The position numbers and the translations under genes are program-made. A DNA stretch of 64,000 bases from Daucus carota subsp. sativus (lineage: Eukaryota; Streptophyta; Magnoliopsida; Apiales; Apiaceae), in NCBI RefSeq assembly GCF_001625215.2, contig NC_030384.2:37358390-37422389 (forward strand), given 5' to 3'. This document shows, one piece after another, positions 11,733-23,605 of this stretch. Each line of letters begins with the position of its first letter. Within the stretch, counting starts at the first letter, position 1. The notes beneath the pieces were generated by a model. The model searched no databases. It saw only the letters and a program-made list of their open reading frames with translations, and had not been told where the DNA came from.

Positions 11733-13312
11733 TTAAAATCCCATCAAAGTTTCCAATCCCTCTTCCACAACAGTAGACAAGAAACTGCTGGTCGGATTCC
11801 TGGCCGAGCAGTTCGCCCGAATCTCCCCTTGTGTTCCGGTCAGCACATTCAACATCCCCATCTTCAGCATCCCAATAATAAACTTCTCGTAAAACAAGCT
11901 CTGGTTCACAGCAAAACCTGTAACAATGCTCCGTGTCCTGCTATCCGTATACAAATCCTGGTCCGAAGTGAACAGCCCTTGCCGATTCATGAGGTCAACA
12001 TAGTACTTGTTGTCGAATACATTCGGGCTTCGGATATCTAGATTAGTCGTGTTGGTGGAGTTTGTGGTTGGACAAGTGATTTTGAGGTTGTTAGCGAAGG
12101 TTTGATCCATGGTAGAGTCTTGGGTGGGGTAGAGTCTCCCGGTGAAAGAAGTGCAATGGCCAATGCCGATAGTGTGGCCCCCCGAGAGCGCGACTGCGTC
12201 GGTGGCGGTGAGATTTTTGGTGGCCAGAGAGGAGAGGATGGCACTTGTATTGGCAGTCGGCGGGGGAAGATTAGCCAAAGTTGCATTTCTGGTTGCAAAG
12301 TTGAGGCTGTCGCGGCGCCCGAATGGCACTCGGTAGTTTGGACCACCGGACTGGATATAAAAGGAAAGCAATTTAGTAAATTTATTAGGTCCACATAAAT
12401 TTATGCTCAAAAAACAAGTTTTTAATGAAAATGCTAAAATCTAGTTTTCTTTTTCTCTGTGTGCAAATATACACTTAAATATTGGAAAATTAGCTAGGTA
12501 ATTACCAGAACAACTGCATCACGAGCCGCAAGAGCAGTAATATCAGCACATGAGACGATTCTTCCACATTGATTCTGAACTAGCCTCCTGAGTTCTTCGA
12601 TGATCTGGAAAGCCTTGGCCCTCAGTGTAAGGTTTGGTGGTGCATTTTTTTCGCTAGGTCCACTTGCTGAACCATCTAGCAAAACTGAGGCATCACATCC
12701 CTGGCATCATCCATTGCAAACAAGTGTTATATTTATCTGTACATTTACATAAATAAATTGGTACCAAAAAATTTGTGCCAATCAAATTATCACCAGCAGC
12801 CAATTAGTAAAAATTAAAAATAAAATAAAAATCTCCAGCAGTTTGTAAAAATCCAGAGGATAATTATACAGTAAATAAATAAATAAAATTACTTCACAAG
12901 TTCACATATCTGAATCTCATTAACAATTGTGAATTAGCAATATTATATTACTAGCTCAAAAACTAATTAATTAACTAAAAAAGAACATACTATCACACTA
13001 AAACTTATAAAGTAAGAATGAATTATGGTGGTGAGTGTGAGTATAAAATGAAGAAACCTGCACAAAACAATCATGGAAATGCATCCGGAGCAATCCAGCC
13101 GCAAGACCTATATCGGAGGCGAACTCAGTCTGAAGCCTGGTCCTGACAATGGATTCAAAGTTAGGGCAGCTTGTACTATAGAAAGTGTAGGAGAGTCCGG
13201 ACACCAGAGGTGGAGTTTGTGCTTCCGACACGTACAAGAAACCGGAAGAGAGTAGCAAAAGACATGGTACGATAAGTAGTTGAGGGATTAAAGAAGCAGA
13301 AGTTGAGGCCAT
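11733..13312 (-). CDS. Class III peroxidase, peroxidase 12-like (array gene 2)
   Basis: Exons 13312-13058, 12700-12506 and 12350-11733 encode 85, 65 and 205 aa, 355 in all, exactly the sizes seen in gene 1. The proteins are nearly colinear: the same signal-peptide core, LRMHFHDCFVQ distal site, GCDASVLLDGSASGPSEKN, ALSGGHTIGIGHC proximal site and the same C-terminal LETLMGF. Distal and proximal histidines and all eight cysteines are kept. It is the most recent duplicate of gene 1. Introns are 357 and 155 bases; intron 2 lacks the MITE found in gene 1. Expected role: secreted, haem-dependent oxidation of phenolics or lignin precursors. Donor preference is not readable. Confidence 0.95.
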
Positions 13313-13372
13313 GATTCTTGCTTCTGTGTTTGTTCAGGCCTCCAGTGTATTAAGTGAAGGGAGGAAGCTAGC

Positions 13373-13383
13373 TGTATATATAC
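13373..13383 (-). promoter_or_regulatory. TATA box of peroxidase gene 2
   Basis: A TATATATA-type element about 60-70 bases upstream of the ATG at 13312 on the minus strand. Its flanks resemble those of the gene 1 TATA element, including a shared 'aatcccatgcactt' (minus-strand complement) further upstream. Confidence 0.5.
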
Positions 13384-13533
13384 AAATTTTTGACCTAGAT
13401 TGCTAGGTGTTGATAATCCCATGCACTTTCACCAACTAGACAAGAAATTATCAAGAAGCATAAAAAATGTCAAAGTAATAAAAGGTCTTAAGATTTAATA
13501 ACATACAAACGTTAAAAGATAAATAAATTCTGA

Positions 13534-13848
13534 TGTTGTGATTGGTTGGGGAAAATGAATGGAACAGACAGGAATAGAATGAGTAAAATTACTTAAAATT
13601 AATAAATGTAGCAAGAAAGTTGTGAAAAAAAAATCAAGTGAGTGTAATATTATTATGCTAAGATTGGTGGTGAAGAAATTGGGTGTAATAGGAGAGAATG
13701 GAGCATTCCATCTCAAATTAAAGGTGTGATTTCTAGCACATGAAATAAGGAATGGAGAAAGAAATGAAGTTTCCTAACAATTCTCCATAACATAGTTCAT
13801 TTTTCATTCGGTTTCTTCCGGAATCATTCACCCCAACCAAATACAAGG
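13534..13848. mobile_element. MITE, TGTTGTG.TTGGTTGG family, copy 1
   Basis: Starts TGTTGTGATTGGTTGG and ends CCCCAACCAAATACAAGG, an imperfect inverted repeat. The interior resembles the element at 18461-18769, including 'gttcatttttcatt' and 'ccggaatcattcacccc'. It lies about 220 bases upstream of the peroxidase gene 2 ATG. The right end is eroded and no target duplication could be assigned. Confidence 0.6.
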
Positions 13849-15044
13849 TGTTCAAATAACGCCATGCTTGATATCCTATGCACATTTTTTTTATATATAC
13901 TTTGATTTTATAGCCAAAAAAAAGTCACATTTTATCATTTTTTTATATCAAGTCCATAAATTTAATTTAATTTTATAATTAATAAATGTTTTACTAATCG
14001 TGTGGAGGACATGAGCGAGAGCTTTAATTACAAAAGTCTAAATTGAACACATAAAGGTCCATCTCAAACACGCAAGGTGTCCACGCTCCAAAATTTTTAA
14101 TATATTAAAGGTAAACCTAACTACTAGAATTACTACTATGACATGATGCATGGGGCATTTGCCGTGTGCGGCTGAGACTTGAGAGCGAGAGCTTATAGAA
14201 TAATATGCTTCCGATATATGCAACATAAAAATTAAAGAAAATAGAGAAGAAGAAGAATATGCTTCCAGTAACGGGCCTGCTTGGCTTAAATGTGTAATAA
14301 TTAGTCAGTATTAAATATAATTTATTAATAATTTTTTAATAATTTTTAATTATTGATAATATAAATTATTTAAATAAATATTAATATAATATTTTCAATT
14401 TCAATCCATCGAATCACTCTAAATTATAAATTATTAACTTAAAATTATATCTTAATTCATACGAGCTACACATGACAATAACTACAATAATACGAGTAAT
14501 GACAGTATTTGTTTTTATAATCTAGACAACACCAAAATTATATTATAATACCAATATGCCCTCTAGAAAATAAGAGATAAGCCGTTTTTATATACTGATT
14601 CAGCGCATAGACGCGGGTTAAGTTACAAAATAGTTTCCCAACCAACATATATAGGCGATAAGGACAGCCAGTGTATTTAACAGCAATTCATATTATCAGA
14701 CGACTATATATATTAGTCTATACATAAGTAGAAAGTGACCGTATGGCATCAGAAGTTTATCATAGATATTATAAAATTATTTTCACAATAAAATAAATTA
14801 TTTCCACAATAAAATAAACTTTATAAATAGGAGTATTCAAAGTCAAGCCAGAAGGTCAACTTACTAACATATATCTGAAACAATTTAATTATGCATCGAA
14901 TTTATACGTGGTATGTGCACAATCCACATGAACACGAGTAGTACACAACAATAATTTGAGTGCAATTATTTCTCGATGGCCTACAAGCAAGCAAGCACAA
15001 AAAAGTTTCGTTCACAAAAAATTCATGTTGTGCGTTTATGCCAA

Positions 15045-15122
15045 AGCTCCGTCCTTTCAAACTGTCGCCACAAATCAACATACACGTAAATACAGCCAAG
15101 ATGAATGCATGTTTGTCGTTAA
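15045..15122. repeat. Orphan copy of the peroxidase 3'-flank block
   Basis: Contains 'gccacaaat' and, about 30 bases later, 'gccaagatgaatgcatgttt' followed by 'gtcgtt', in the same order as the blocks beside genes 1 and 2. No peroxidase exon follows in the expected place. It is probably the remnant of a lost array member. The similarity is partial. Confidence 0.4.
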
Positions 15123-15462
15123 GAGCAATCCGGGGTGCCAAAAAGAGTGCTAAAATGACATGTGTAATGATGTGGCATGACATTTTTGTTGACTCTTCAT
15201 TGGAGTGGAAGGAGTGTCAAGCAAAGTTACCAATTTTGGCACCTTCATAAAAATAAAAAAAAATGTATAAATCATTCTAAAATCATTTAGTTTCCTATCT
15301 TGTTATAATTATACATGTACAAATATGTGGTAACTTGGGGTGCCAACCATTGAAGTAAATTTTTATGTAAAAGTTGTCCAAACAGAAAAAAATAAAATAA
15401 TAATATTTTTAATAATTTATTGTTTTAAACTATTTTAGTTAGCCCATCTATCCGAGATGCTC
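15123..15462. mobile_element. Tourist-like MITE candidate
   Basis: About 340 bp starting GAGCAATCCGGGG after TAA, and ending CCGAGATGCTC before TAC. The termini are like those of the two better Tourist elements at 15838 and 49863. The mismatched 3-base flanks and weak inverted repeat keep confidence low. Confidence 0.4.
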
Positions 15463-15837
15463 TACCGTCGCCCGTCGGTACTTAATTATGCACGGGATGG
15501 TTGAAAATTCCACAAGGTGATCATCAATTGAATAAAGACCACGCACGATGTTTTAAAATATTTGATGTTTTAATTTCTGCATTTGTAGATAAGAAGGTGT
15601 CCAATTTTGACTTATGCGTTTACGTTCAAAATGTGCCAAGACTTTGCATGCAGAGCGAATCTTTGAAATCCAAAACTAACGAAACTTACAAATCTGTGGG
15701 GGGGACTATAACGCGGTTTACACGTTTTTTGGTTGCAAAAGTAATCTGTACTTGGAAGGCCTAACTTTTTAGGCATAAAAGACTTAAAAGTAAATATTTT
15801 TAAAAAAATTTATGAAGTGTCAATCACTATATACTTA

Positions 15838-16221
15838 GAGCAACTCCAGCAGCTTCCCTATATCATGTCCTAAGTCCAATTATAAGGAATGTGACATAAA
15901 TTAGTGCTCCAGCAGTGTCTTAGAAGTGCCTTAAATCACTAGGATCCTTCTTACATGCCTTATTAATAAGACACCACTAGTCATGCCTTATTTGATTTCT
16001 TTAATAAAAAAATCATTTCTCTCTCTTATTGTAACTTATTTTCTCTCTCTTCCTTCCATCTTTTATCAATCTCTTTCCAAATTTATTATTATAATAATAA
16101 TAAGGAATGAATTATAAGGATCATTGTTGGAGTTGAAATACAAAGTCTTGTCCTAAATCACTAGGATTCAATATTTTATAATATTTATAAGGAAGACACT
16201 AAGACACTGCTGGAGATGCTC
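15838..16221. mobile_element. Tourist-like MITE (PIF/Harbinger type), copy 1
   Basis: 384 bp with ends GAGCAACTCCAGCAG and CTGCTGGAGATGCTC, flanked on both sides by TTA. A 3-bp TWA duplication is the mark of PIF/Harbinger elements. The inside repeats phrases such as 'cctaaatcactaggat', so long stretches could base-pair in a transcript. Confidence 0.78.
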
Positions 16222-16817
16222 TTATATATTAAATTTTATATATTTAGTTTATATTGATTGACTCATGTTTATTAATAATGATGAACTCATATATGTATAA
16301 ATGAAAATTAGTTAAATACATAAAATTTAATTATTTATTTGTGTCATGAGCACGTATTAAATAAATCCTTTTGCAGTGTATTGAGATATACGACTCTCTA
16401 AAATATAACATATTAAATACTGTGAGTACTCAAGGTAGAGAGATGACACTTTACTTAATATATAGGTAAGAGGGAAAGTTTAGTTAAAGGACTTTCTCTT
16501 TACATATACACACCTTACATTCCGGAATGCTCGGATGATTAATTAGTGAAATCAGTTTAGTTCTGCACTTTCTCTTCGGTTATCATGATTAGGTGTAGAA
16601 TATATTAAGAAATATTATATATACAAAATTGGATATAAAATTTTTTATAATATGATATGGGTTGAATTTTGATTAGAATAAATTTCATGTACTTACATAG
16701 ATAATATAAATTAAAACATCTCACTCCATTTATCATATCATACAGAATTTTATATCCAATTTTATGTATATTAGTTATTCACTGTATTATTGCTGGATCA
16801 CGACACCGCTACCTAAC

Positions 16818-17501
16818 TAGGGGTGATCAGAAAACCGCCCAAACCGCCCGCACCGCACCGAACCGCACCACAAAACGCGGTTTTTAATTTTCGTGGTGCG
16901 GTTGCGGTTTGGATCTTTCACAAACCGCGCGGTGCGGTGCGGGTTGCGGTTTTAGTTTTCTTGAATGCGGTTCAAACCGCACCGCACCGCAATATTAATA
17001 TATATAATAAAAATAATATTTATATTTATATTTTATATATATTTATATATATTATAATTAATATTACTCTCAGCCCATTAAAACTTAACTATCAGGAGTC
17101 CTAGTCCAGCAGTCCAGCACGCAGTAGCCCAGAAGATATAGACACTTATCAGGCTGTTGCTTTTGGTAATGAAATTACTTTCTACTTCAACTATCTCAGT
17201 CAGTTTGTTTAAGACTTTAATCGGTGTGCTACTGTGCTGTTTAAGACTCCTCTGTTAAGTTTTATTAATGTTCCAGATTTGAAATTTATGTTCAAATTTA
17301 GAGATATTTAATTAGTTTTATCGCATGTGGAAACCGCAGTGAACCGCACCACACCGCACCGCATTTTCGTGGTTTATGTGGTTTATGTGGTTTTAGAATT
17401 TCGTGGTGCGGTTGCGGTTTGAGATTTTGGTAAAACCGCATGTGCGGTTTGGTTTGCGGTTTTAGGAAAAAACCGCACCGCCCGCACCGCGATCACCCCT
17501 A
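16818..17501. mobile_element. Non-autonomous hAT element, ACCGC-repeat type
   Basis: 684 bp between perfect 8-bp target duplications TACCTAAC (16810-16817 and 17502-17509). Termini are TAGGGGTGATC and GATCACCCCTA. Each end carries about 130 bases packed with ACCGC or its complement GCGGT in both orientations, so each end can fold. The middle is AT-rich and non-coding. An 8-bp TSD with TAGGG.TG termini is typical of Ac-like hAT transposons. The repeats are presumably transposase-binding sites. Confidence 0.9.
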
Positions 17502-18158
17502 TACCTAACCGTGAAACGGAAAAAAGAATCATAATGCTCGCCGATACATGACAAGATCTCCCGACCCATACGAGAGTCTTTTGCAATATTGTCAATGTCC
17601 CTCTCATTTTTTTACATATTTTTTTATATTTTTCGACACGTATTTGAAGGCGTATACAAAACATATTTTTTCATAATTTTTGTTTGAAATTTTTTAATAA
17701 AAATTTAGATAATAAATATTTATGCAGAAGAAAAAAAATTTAAAATAATTTATCAAAACTATATTTTATGAAAATATTAGAATGCGTGCCGAGCTCTTGT
17801 CTCCCGATGTAAACAATTGAGGGGACGGAGGGGATACAACTCTATAAGCCAAGTGAAACTTCATACAAAAGTGAATAACAGAGAAGCTATCAACAATGGA
17901 AGGCCAATTCATGCTGATGCCAAACAGACTCAGCAGTAACAGGAGGAAGCAAAAGGTAAAAAAGTTCTATGAATAGAGAGCCAATGCAGGTAAGCAAGAA
18001 AATGTAGTTTCATGGACACACTCTAAAAATACCGTAATAAAAAGGTGCGCAGAGAGCTAGAGATGTGTGCGTTCGAGAAGACGAGAAAGAACAAGAAAGA
18101 ATTTGCCAGGAAGATTAGGTTCCTCTATTTTTATGGGTCACAGTTGTAATTCCAGTTA

Positions 18159-18351
18159 CGGTCTTTCTAATGTGTGCCCAAGGGCACACAATAATCACCA
18201 ACTTTCATGAAAATGGCTTGTTTTTATTGGTTGAATTGATGTGCATACAGGGGGGCCATCATCATTTATTATTCATCTACCAATCAAAACTCACCATTCT
18301 TATAGAAGTTAGTGACTATTGTGTGCTCATGGGCACACCATAGAAAATCTC
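18159..18351 (-). mobile_element. Mutator-type MITE, palindrome-ended family, copy 2
   Basis: 193 bp, opposite orientation to copy 1, between perfect 9-bp duplications TTCCAGTTA (18150-18158 and 18352-18360). It starts CGGTCTTTCTAATGTGTGC and ends ACACCATAGAAAATCTC. The terminal hairpins are present; the right one has drifted to GTGTGCTCATGGGCACAC. Confidence 0.88.
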
Positions 18352-18460
18352 TTCCAGTTAATGAACAAAGCACCATAAGCTCGTAGTCGTCGCAAGTATT
18401 ACATGGTGCATTGTTGAATAAACAGCATACCAATTCTCGAACCACATTGAAAAGCACCTA

Positions 18461-18769
18461 TGTTGTGTTTGGTTGGAGAGAATGGAATGGAATGGAATGA
18501 AATGAGTAAAAAATATTTGAAACTAATAGAGATAGGAAGAAAGTTTTGAAAAAATTTGAAGGAGTGCAAAATTGCTATGATGAGATTTGAGAAGAAATTG
18601 AGGATGAGAGAGAATGGAGCATTCCATCCTAAATGGAAGGGGTGTTATCTAACATATGATGTAGGGAATGGAATGGAGGAAGGAATGAAATTTCTTAAAA
18701 ATCATCCATAAGATAGTTCATTTTTCATTCCATTCCTTCCGGAATCATTCACCCCAACCAAACACAACA
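18461..18769. mobile_element. MITE, TGTTGTG.TTGGTTGG family, copy 2
   Basis: 309 bp with inverted ends TGTTGTGTTTGGTTGG and CCAACCAAACACAACA (perfect over 16 bases), flanked by CTA on both sides. The 3-bp duplication suggests PIF/Harbinger, though CTA is not the usual TWA. It ends about 70 bases from the stop codon of peroxidase gene 3, so the 3' UTR may run into it. Confidence 0.75.
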
Positions 18770-18840
18770 CTAGTTCTTTCACAAAGTTTATTCGAAACAA
18801 GAAACTTGGGAGTATATATACCCCGATTACAGTTAAAAGC

Positions 18841-20307
18841 CTATAAATTTGATAGCTCAAATTCTTCTGCTACATCAACAACAGAGGACAACAACGTACT
18901 ACCAGAGTTTCTCGCCGAACAATTAGCCCGAATCTCCCCGTTTGTTCCTGTCACCACATCCATCTGTCCCATCTTCAACATGGCAATCACAAATTTCTCA
19001 AAAAACAAGGTCTGGTTAACTGCAAAACTCGTAACAATGCCACGGGTCCTACTATCCGTATACAAATCCTGGTCCGATGTAAAAAGTCCTTGTCGGTTCA
19101 TGAGGTCAACATAGTACTTGTTGTCAAACACGTTTGGAGTCCGAATATCTTGGTCTGTTGTTCCATCAACTGATGCATTTTGGGGGCATATGTTTTTGAG
19201 GTCTTTGGCGAAGGTTTGGTCCATGGTAGCGTCTTGTGGGTAGAGGCGGCTTGTGAAGGAACTGCAGTGAGCTTTGCCGATTGTGTGTGCCCCGGAGAGT
19301 GCAACAGTATCAGTGGCATCGAGTTTCTTCTTGGCCAGAGAGGAAAGGATAGAACTAGCATTAGCAAATGGAGGAGGAAGGTTGGCTAGTGTGGCGTTTC
19401 TTGTCGCAAAGGTTTGTCCGTCACGCCTTCCCAGTGGCACTTTGTAGTCTGGACCACCGGACTAAAGAAAAGTGAGCATATAAGTATTGTTAGAATCACA
19501 TTTGCTTAGACATTAAAGGTGAAAATAGTTAAGCATTAGTATATGTACCAAAACAATTGCATCACGGGCAGTAAGAGCGACGATATCAGCGCAGGAAACA
19601 ATAGCACCGCATCGCTTGTGGACTTGTCGGTGAATATTGTCAATAATTTCGAACGCCTTTGCCCTCAGACTCAGGTTTGGTGGCGCATCCTGCTCGCCTG
19701 GTCCACTAGCTGATCCATCAAGTAACACTGAAGCATCACATCCCTGCAACATAAGAGTTCAATATTTACAACAAAATCAATTTTTCAGAGCACGAAAAGA
19801 AATATAACACTTGTTCTAGTACAAAACTTAATAGCCGAATCAACTCATACTAAGAAAGATATACCCTGAGTGGGTGTCAACCAAAGTCGCACACCTCACA
19901 AAGATAAAGAAGATTCGCATTGGATTTAAGCAGCCATATAATTCTATTAGTAGAGTTTGGAGTTAATGGGTGTTGTGCGACCATACAAGTATATAACGGT
20001 TGTTTTAGTCTAACATTAACTAAGGGACTGTGCATAATATATAAGATGGTACCTGGACAAAGCAATCGTGGAAGTGCAAACGAAGTAAGCCAGCAGCCTG
20101 GCCTATGTCTGCCTTGAAGTCTTTTTCGAGTTGCTTTCTGACAATGGACTCTAACTTCGGGCAGCTAGTATCGAAAAAAGTCAAGGAAAGACCCTTGGCT
20201 ATGGCTGGAGTGCCTTGTGCTTCTGAGACAGACAAGCAGGAGAGTAGTAGTAATAAAAGGCATGAGCACAGAAATGGAATAGAGTCTGAAGATCTATTAG
20301 AAGCCAT
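18841..20307 (-). CDS. Class III peroxidase, peroxidase 12-like (array gene 3)
   Basis: Exons 20307-20053, 19743-19549 and 19461-18841 encode 85, 65 and 206 aa, 356 in all. Hydrophobic signal peptide about residues 8-31, ending near SEAQ. Motifs: LTFFDTSCPKLESIVRKQL, LHFHDCFVQGCDASVLL, VSCADIVAL, proximal histidine in ALSGAHTIGKAHC, FDNKYYVDLMNRQGL. The eight cysteines and both haem-site histidines are intact. GAHTIG (instead of GGHTIG) and the KQLEKDF segment group it with genes 4 and 5. Intron 2 is only 87 bases. A hAT element starts 93 bases upstream of the ATG, so its upstream regulation may differ from that of its paralogs. Confidence 0.95.
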
Positions 20308-20360
20308 TGCTGTTTACTTACTAATTATGAACCTGAAATGTCCTAGTCTCCAAGGGGGAG

Positions 20361-20369
20361 TTTATATAG
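20361..20369 (-). promoter_or_regulatory. TATA box of peroxidase gene 3
   Basis: CTATATAAA on the minus strand, about 55 bases upstream of the ATG. The same sequence occurs at the matching place in genes 4 and 5. A hAT insertion begins 30 bases further upstream. Confidence 0.65.
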
Positions 20370-20399
20370 ATTAAAACAAGATCCTTTGTAGGATAAAAC

Positions 20400-20962
20400 T
20401 AGGCCTGGCAATTTGACACGTAACACGCTAACACGAAACGAAACGACACGAAAAAAATGGATACGGGTTTTGATTTTCGATACACGAAACACGAAAGTAC
20501 ACGAACACGAAATTACACGATAGATTTCGTGTCGGATATGGGTTTTCATTTGGGGTACACGAAATACACGAAAGTACACGAAATATTTGTAGATTATATT
20601 TATTATATATATGTAATGATATATAAAATATATAATTGAGTATAAAGTATATATTTATATGTATGTGTCGATATATATTGTAGATACATTAACAAATTTA
20701 TAAAGAATTGTATACAAGTATAATATATATCATTCAAATTTAATAAAAATATATATTAATTCCATTTTTTGATTAAAAAATATATTTATATTTTTATATA
20801 TAATATACACGAAAAGTACACGAAACATACACGAAACGGATACGGGTTTCAAATTAGGTACACGAAATTAATAACGGGCGGATACGGGTTTCACCTTCGA
20901 GTACACGAAACACGAAAATACACGAAACGAAAGTATACGAAACGAAACGATTGCCACCCCTA
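20400..20962. mobile_element. Non-autonomous hAT element, ACGAA-repeat type, in a promoter
   Basis: 563 bp between perfect 8-bp duplications GATAAAAC (20392-20399 and 20963-20970). Termini are TAGGCCTGGCAAT and ATTGCCACCCCTA. ACACGAA and related repeats fill about 20415-20590 and 20810-20950. They read in the same direction at both ends, unlike the inverted termini. The centre is AT-rich with no transposase. It splits the promoter of peroxidase gene 3. Confidence 0.9.
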
Positions 20963-21211
20963 GATAAAACACAAAGTGACCATGTCACGTTAGAGGCGGC
21001 TCTAGGGGGAGACCTGACCTAGGTACCGATTAACGTTTAAAAACTAGACTAACAACCTTCGTCTTGGATGGTCTTTCTAAATAAATGTGTTAAATAATTA
21101 TAAACATGTATACACGATTGAGAGAAATAAATTTGAAAATCGTTCCTATTCGTTCAATTCAATTATTTCCGGTTCTTTTAGCACAAAATATATAATATGA
21201 TTTTAATAAAA

Positions 21212-21305
21212 GAAGCATGGTCGAGTGTAATTGGATAGTCCAAGTGATGGACTTATCTTCCGTTGTCCAGAAATACACGAGTTCAATTCTCTCTCATCCC
21301 AAAAG
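21212..21305 (+). repeat. Possible tRNA-derived SINE fragment
   Basis: A-box-like TGGTCGAGTGTAATTGG near 21218 and B-box-like GAGTTCAATTC near 21289 have roughly tRNA spacing, with 'gatggactta' between them as in tRNA-Ser-type genes. No target duplication or tail was found, and the cloverleaf is not convincing. This is either a decayed SINE or chance. Confidence 0.3.
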
Positions 21306-21844
21306 TTTTACTAGACACCAGTGAATTGTCGCATTTCAATAACATCACATTGTTTTACCAGACACCAATGCATAGAGTGCGGGAAATAGTAGTACAATAA
21401 GATTGTCAGTTTTGCTATCGACAAAATTTACGATATACTATTAGTCTATTACAACATCTTCATACAAAACTAGTAGCGACAGGCAATACTATGTAAATTT
21501 ATCGTCAAGTTGCATGTGGCGAACACAAGTTTTGAGGCACTCCGCATGGTTCCCATCACTACGTATCTGTACAGATAAAGACGAACACACGAGATGATCC
21601 TGCACAGTATAGAGCTTTCGACATTTTATAATCTTTAATGTTGTTATTCCTCTCGGTTTTTTTATGTACTTGGGGTTGTTACGGGCATCTTTTTGGGACA
21701 CCTTAATTATCAAATTTCCAATGGATGATTTTTTATTTATTTTACTTTTGAAAAGAGCCATGTGCTGAAAGACATGCAGATGAATCCAATGCATAAGTCG
21801 CACGTCGTACCTACTAACCATTACATTAACAAAGTAATAATTAC

Positions 21845-22139
21845 TCCTTCTGACCCAGCCAATTCTTTACGTTTGGTTTGGCCACGGAAGTTAAAAAACA
21901 TAAAGAAAGAAAAGTAGATAAAATGATGGGACCTATTAATTTTTAATCAATAAAAAAGAGATAGTGGAATAAAAGTAGTGTGAAAAAATAGTGTGAATGG
22001 AGTAAAAATAGTGTGAAAAAGAAAAAAAAGTTGAGAAATGGTGGGATCCATTAACTATTTTTGGTAAGTTTTGGAATGTAAAGAATTGAATGAGACATCC
22101 AAAAAGGAAACTGTAAAGAATCTGGTGAAAAAGAAGGAG
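21845..22139 (-). mobile_element. Stowaway-like MITE, family A copy 1
   Basis: 295 bp with ends CTCCTTCTGACCC and AAGAAGGAG flanked by TA on each side, as for Tc1/mariner-type Stowaway elements. The inside ('ttctttacg', 'gtgtgaaaaa', 'gggatccatt') is the reverse complement of the element at 34433-34916 without its nested insertion. Confidence 0.75.
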
Positions 22140-23605
22140 TATTATAGGAGTATGTTTTTTTATCATATGGAGAGTCCATCGGCCTCAAATTCCATTTTAT
22201 CTTTATTAACGTAACTTGTAAATATTTCAATTTTATAAGGGTTGTTAGAATTAATCTAATTAAATCGGAGATATCATCGACAACATTTAAAAAAACTGAG
22301 AAAAAAATTAAAAATTCAACACCAACAATTACTCACTCTGTCCGTCCATCTAAATGTTTATATTTGGGGTGGTCACGGAGGTTGAAAATATATATAAATT
22401 AGATGAAAAAGTAAGAAAAGTGATGATAGTATTGAAGTCGATTGATATATGTATAAAGTCTGTTACAAAAAAGTAGCAGTTGATTTTTATATTATATAAT
22501 TTTACTATATTTGATAAGTTTTTAATGTACATTTTAGTCGATGGATATATAAAAATGGAAGTGTAAGAAAATTATTAGGATACAGCGAGAATAAGTTATT
22601 AGAATTTACCTCAATCGGTATTACAAGAGTTGCTCGGAGTTGATTAATATCAGAAGTTATCACCGACGATTTTTAAAAAAAATATTGCAACATCAACAAC
22701 TTAAAATATAAGTTGAATTGCATGAACTTTAATCTTTAATAAAATTTGACATTTGTAATTATTTTAGATGTCTAAATATATAAATATTATTTGTAATATT
22801 AGTTGGAGTGCTTGTGGTTCAAATAATATTTAATCTTGACTATAATTTCATTTAAAATATATTTATCATATCATAATTTTATATTTTTATCTCTCTAAAT
22901 ACTTTTTATCATTGTCAATTTCATATATCATTAGGCTTACATAGGCTGATCAGGCGCCTCTGAAAACTCAAGATCGGATTCAACGGAAAACGGGCGAAAA
23001 CTTTTTATTTATAATTATTTTAGAAATCTAATAATTAAAAATATTATGTGCAATGCTATTAAAGTTCTTATACGTCTAGTATTGATAATTGTTGAACTTT
23101 CAACATTTGTTTAACAATTTAATGTAGAAGTCTAATAGAATTCTTAAGTTAAATAACTTAAATATTTTTGATAAGTTAGAAATTTAATTTTGTAATACTA
23201 TGAATTTCGCTAATAAAATCTTGTATAAATATTAATATGAATTCTTATATATCTGAATTCTGAAACGTGATAGAAATTTAATAAGTTGTTTCGTAAGTTA
23301 AATGATTTCAGTTTTTAAAGTGAAAATATATAATTTGTACGGATGTGATTCAATTCTGTTGATGGTGTAATGGTTGCTTTCAGATGTTCCACGGTGCTCT
23401 TGGCATAGGGTACAGATATGTTAGAATTACACATCTTAAGCTCTGCCGCTCTGGGAATTAATTCGTTTATTAATACATCGCTGAGATAAAAGCACACTAC
23501 TATTTTAACAACACAAGCGTAAATTAGCGAAATGTTTTACAAAGCTTATTTTAACCAACAAAACTGATCAGGATTCAGGGGAGTATATCAAATAGGATAT
23601 TGCCT

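Larger units (their letters stand above)
13850..15836. other. Intergenic region left of the Tourist MITE
   Basis: AT-rich with no credible gene. It holds a relic of the peroxidase 3'-flank block (15045-15122) and a Tourist-like candidate (15123-15462). Short open frames at 14902-15250 and 15501-15764 have no family features and overlap these repeats. Confidence 0.5.
20971..23600. other. Intergenic region between peroxidase genes 3 and 4
   Basis: It begins with the displaced upstream promoter of gene 3, then holds a tRNA-like SINE candidate and a Stowaway MITE, both listed. From 22140 to 23600 it is AT-rich. A single MITE-end-like sequence (CTCTGTCCGTCC near 22336) has no clear partner. No gene is supported. 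Confidence 0.55.

Noticed and set aside
16823-17104. Open frame at the left end of the ACCGC-type hAT element
   Set aside because: The peptide is translated simple repeat (RTAPHRT...). It has no transposase features.
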